From IMG/VR virus record IMGVR_UViG_3300023184_005978, positions 1 through 41,815 of that record: 41,815 nt of DNA; one strand, given 5' to 3'. A program made the translations under genes and the position numbers. Source of the stretch: a virus. Numbering within the stretch: position 1 is the stretch's first letter; every line of letters begins with the position of its first letter. The notes beneath the pieces are model-generated. The model did no database searches and was not told where the DNA came from. It saw only the letters and a program-made list of their open reading frames with translations. This document shows, in pieces, positions 40,385 to 41,815 of this stretch.

Positions 40385-40675
40385 ATGCGATGGCTCCTTC
40401 TTTTACTGTTGCTGTTGGTTCTAATTGGCGCCGTAGCGAAGAGCGGTTGCCACGTTAGAGAGTTTTATGGAATTGGTTACACAGTACACGACCCAAATGA
40501 GCGGCATAAAGAAATGCTGGCCTGGCTTATTACAAATACTCAACATTGCAAGTCAACGGATTTCATAGTTATTTGGAACAACCTGGCTGAATGGGCAGGC
40601 GCAGCCGATTCCACAAAGCTTAGAGAACTGGTGATTCACGGATACAAAGATGCGCTTGATCGTGAAAAGAAATGA
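40385..40675 (+). CDS. Small protein with N-terminal membrane helix
   Basis: The 96-residue protein has a leucine-rich N-terminal segment (MRWLLLLLLLLVLIGAVAK, written here in part) that would act as a signal peptide or anchor. It is followed by a mostly polar, probably periplasmic domain with two cysteines. It lies in the lysis area and overlaps the next gene by ATGA. It could be a spanin-like or membrane protein, but the usual features of Rz are not clear. Confidence 0.55.
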   Translation: MRWLLLLLLLLVLIGAVAKSGCHVREFYGIGYTVHDPNERHKEMLAWLITNTQHCKSTDFIVIWNNLAEWAGAADSTKLRELVIHGYKDALDREKK

Positions 40676-40908
40676 TCACGCTTCATAAGTGGTATCCGAT
40701 GCTAGGTGTTGCTGATTACCCTACCAAAGCAGATGTAAGTGAACGAAGAGCACAACGCTTACAAGAAGAGTACGACACAGCACTTAAATTTAAAAAAGCC
40801 AAAGACAAAGTGGATGAGCTTGAAGTAGAGCTGTACAACAAAAAATGTGAACAGCATAAATTGTCATTAGAGATTTTTCAAATAAGAAAAGTAAACATTT
40901 TGGTATAG
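40672..40908 (+). CDS. Coiled-coil protein of unknown function
   Basis: The 78-residue protein is highly charged and predicted by eye to form a coiled coil from about residue 20 (RRAQRLQEEYDTALKFKKAK onward). No membrane segment or signal is seen. It overlaps the gene before (ATGA) and precedes a two-helix membrane protein. A lysis or assembly role is possible but not shown. Confidence 0.5.
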   Translation: MITLHKWYPMLGVADYPTKADVSERRAQRLQEEYDTALKFKKAKDKVDELEVELYNKKCEQHKLSLEIFQIRKVNILV

Positions 40909-40919
40909 GGGCCAGAGGT

Positions 40920-41162
40920 ATGGAATCAATGAAAGCAAAACTGACTTTTTACGTCACCTTGATTGTTGCAGGAACTTTGTGTCTTTGCATGCTCTCAATG
41001 GTTGGAGCTTTTTTAGTTGGACTTTGGGCAAAGGAAGTTGATAACGCCGCCATCTTTGCATTGATCGGTCCGGCATTTCAAACCATCGTTGGCGGTTTCA
41101 TTGGCTTATTGGCTGGAGTAAAGCTGTCACACGATGAAGAAAAACATTGCAAGAAGGAGTAG
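40920..41162 (+). CDS. Two-helix membrane protein, holin candidate
   Basis: The 80-residue protein has two membrane helices (about 7-34, FYVTLIVAGTLCLCMLSMVG...; and about 43-68, containing FALIGPAFQTIVGGFIGLLA) and a charged C terminus (SHDEEKHCKKE). That is a class II holin shape. It is followed directly by a three-helix holin-type gene, so either or both could set lysis time. Confidence 0.6.
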   Translation: MESMKAKLTFYVTLIVAGTLCLCMLSMVGAFLVGLWAKEVDNAAIFALIGPAFQTIVGGFIGLLAGVKLSHDEEKHCKKE

Positions 41163-41164
41163 TC

Positions 41165-41659
41165 ATGTTCGATTTATTAGGCGGTGGAATTCTCGGCGGT
41201 ATATTTGGTGGCGTTTTTCGACTTGCTCCTGAAGTTCTTAAGTTCTTTGATAAAAAGAACGAGCGTTCTCATGAACTGATGATGTTTTCACGTCAATGTG
41301 ACCTTGAGCAGCAGCGAGGTCAAATGCGATTAGCTGAGATTGGTGCTCAAAGAGAAGCTGCTGTGGATTCAGGCGTTATGGATGCCTTTAATGCTGCTAT
41401 CAACCAACAAGCCGAAATGGTCAAAGCAGCTGGTGGTTGGGCTGCTAGTTTGTCAGCGTCAGTCAGGCCAGTGGTGACTTATTGGATGTTATTGATCTGG
41501 TCGTTTGTTCATATTTGGTTTGCTTGGAACGCATGGCTTGCAGGTGCACCAGCAACCGAGGTGTTTAAAACAATGATGTCACCAGATTTTTCGGCACTTT
41601 TGGCAGGGACAATTAATTTCTGGTTTTTAGACCGTACTTTGAAGCAACGCGGACTATGA
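41165..41659 (+). CDS. Holin, GTA three-transmembrane type
   Basis: The 164-residue protein has a glycine-rich N-terminal hydrophobic segment (LLGGGILGGIFGGVFRLAPE), a long helical linker, then two strong C-terminal membrane helices (VRPVVTYWMLLIWSFVHIWF; and LLAGTINFWFLDRTL). This is the arrangement of the 3TM holins linked to gene transfer agent and phage release. A frame starting at 41147 is open, but ATG at 41165 has an AAGGAG site. It overlaps the endolysin start (ATGA), so holin and endolysin are coupled. Confidence 0.75.
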   Translation: MFDLLGGGILGGIFGGVFRLAPEVLKFFDKKNERSHELMMFSRQCDLEQQRGQMRLAEIGAQREAAVDSGVMDAFNAAINQQAEMVKAAGGWAASLSASVRPVVTYWMLLIWSFVHIWFAWNAWLAGAPATEVFKTMMSPDFSALLAGTINFWFLDRTLKQRGL

Positions 41660-41815
41660 ACCTAGAACTAGCAGCCGCTTTGTGTCGGCAGTTCGAGGGC
41701 TACCGCGCCAAACCTTACCTTTGTCCAGCAGGCGTGGCCACAATTGGCTACGGCTCAACTTACTACGCAGACAAACGCAAGGTAACCCTTGAGGATGCCC
41801 CCATGGACGAACCCA
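41656..41815 (+). CDS. GH24 lysozyme-type endolysin, 3' end beyond window
   Basis: The first 53 codons are present; the gene runs off the window. The start MNLELAAALCRQFEG... and KPYLCPAGVATIGYGSTYY carry the T4-type lysozyme pattern, with Glu14 in FEGYRAKPYLCPAG as the likely catalytic acid and GYGST following. It overlaps the holin gene by ATGA. It would degrade peptidoglycan after the holin opens the membrane. Confidence 0.85.
   Translation, partial: MNLELAAALCRQFEGYRAKPYLCPAGVATIGYGSTYYADKRKVTLEDAPMDEP

Overview
The window is almost entirely one temperate, tailed bacteriophage, either an integrated prophage or a phage contig opened near its attachment site. Its tail and capsid genes look podovirus-like: an N4-gp56-type capsid protein, a P22-type large portal, a short tail-adaptor protein and a long fibre, with no tape-measure, sheath or tail-tube gene seen. 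A 17-base block at 84-100 equals the 3' end of a betaproteobacterial tRNA-Asn (recognised from memory), and moderate GC, Shine-Dalgarno use and protein flavour fit a host in the Burkholderiales. I would not name a genus.

Layout. (1) 1-1241: attachment core and tyrosine integrase. (2) 1265-5673: a cargo block with a McrBC-type modification-dependent restriction system (mcrC, mcrB and an upstream 155-residue unknown), divergent from a small XRE-type regulator. (3) 5691-11541, minus strand: the early-left operon. Reading from its promoter near 11650, it has three small unknown genes, a DUF2800/Cas4-like nuclease, a DUF2815-type ssDNA-binding protein, three small unknown genes, a family A DNA polymerase, an AlpA-like excisionase candidate and a zinc-ribbon protein. 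(4) 11542-13156: terminator, promoter with a palindromic operator, and an unusual 419-residue repressor candidate (helix-turn-helix, zinc ribbon and unknown C-terminal domain, no LexA-type peptidase), divergent from a Cro-like gene. (5) 13157-18466, plus strand: the early-right operon, with Cro-like protein, two small genes, a primase/helicase, an iteron cluster that may be the replication origin, a VRR-NUC nuclease, an SNF2-type helicase and a zinc-finger protein in the place of a Q antiterminator. (6) 18549-21448, minus strand: four cargo ('moron') genes with their own promoter and a terminator-like end. They encode a TonB-domain secreted protein, a GIY-YIG/T5orf172 protein, a membrane-anchored unknown and a lipoprotein.

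(7) 21618-41815, plus strand: the late operon. A candidate promoter is followed at once by two intrinsic terminators, then terminase, portal, internal and accessory proteins (one ferritin-like), scaffold, capsid, decoration and connector proteins, tail adaptor, a large tail protein, a 1380-residue repeat-rich fibre, fibre-associated proteins, a cupin plus a 2-oxoglutarate/Fe(II) oxygenase, small membrane proteins, a GTA-type three-helix holin, and a GH24 endolysin cut by the window end.

How it works together (inference). Repressor and Cro-like protein choose between lysogeny and lysis from the 13044-13156 region and the 11.65 kb promoter. Polymerase, SSB, nuclease, primase-helicase and SNF2 helicase replicate and recombine the phage DNA from an origin near 16.3 kb. 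The 17975 product may let RNA polymerase read through the terminators of the late operon. McrBC and the 18.5-21.4 kb block are expressed from their own promoters and would alter the lysogen. All functions come from reading motifs and order by eye; no database search was run.
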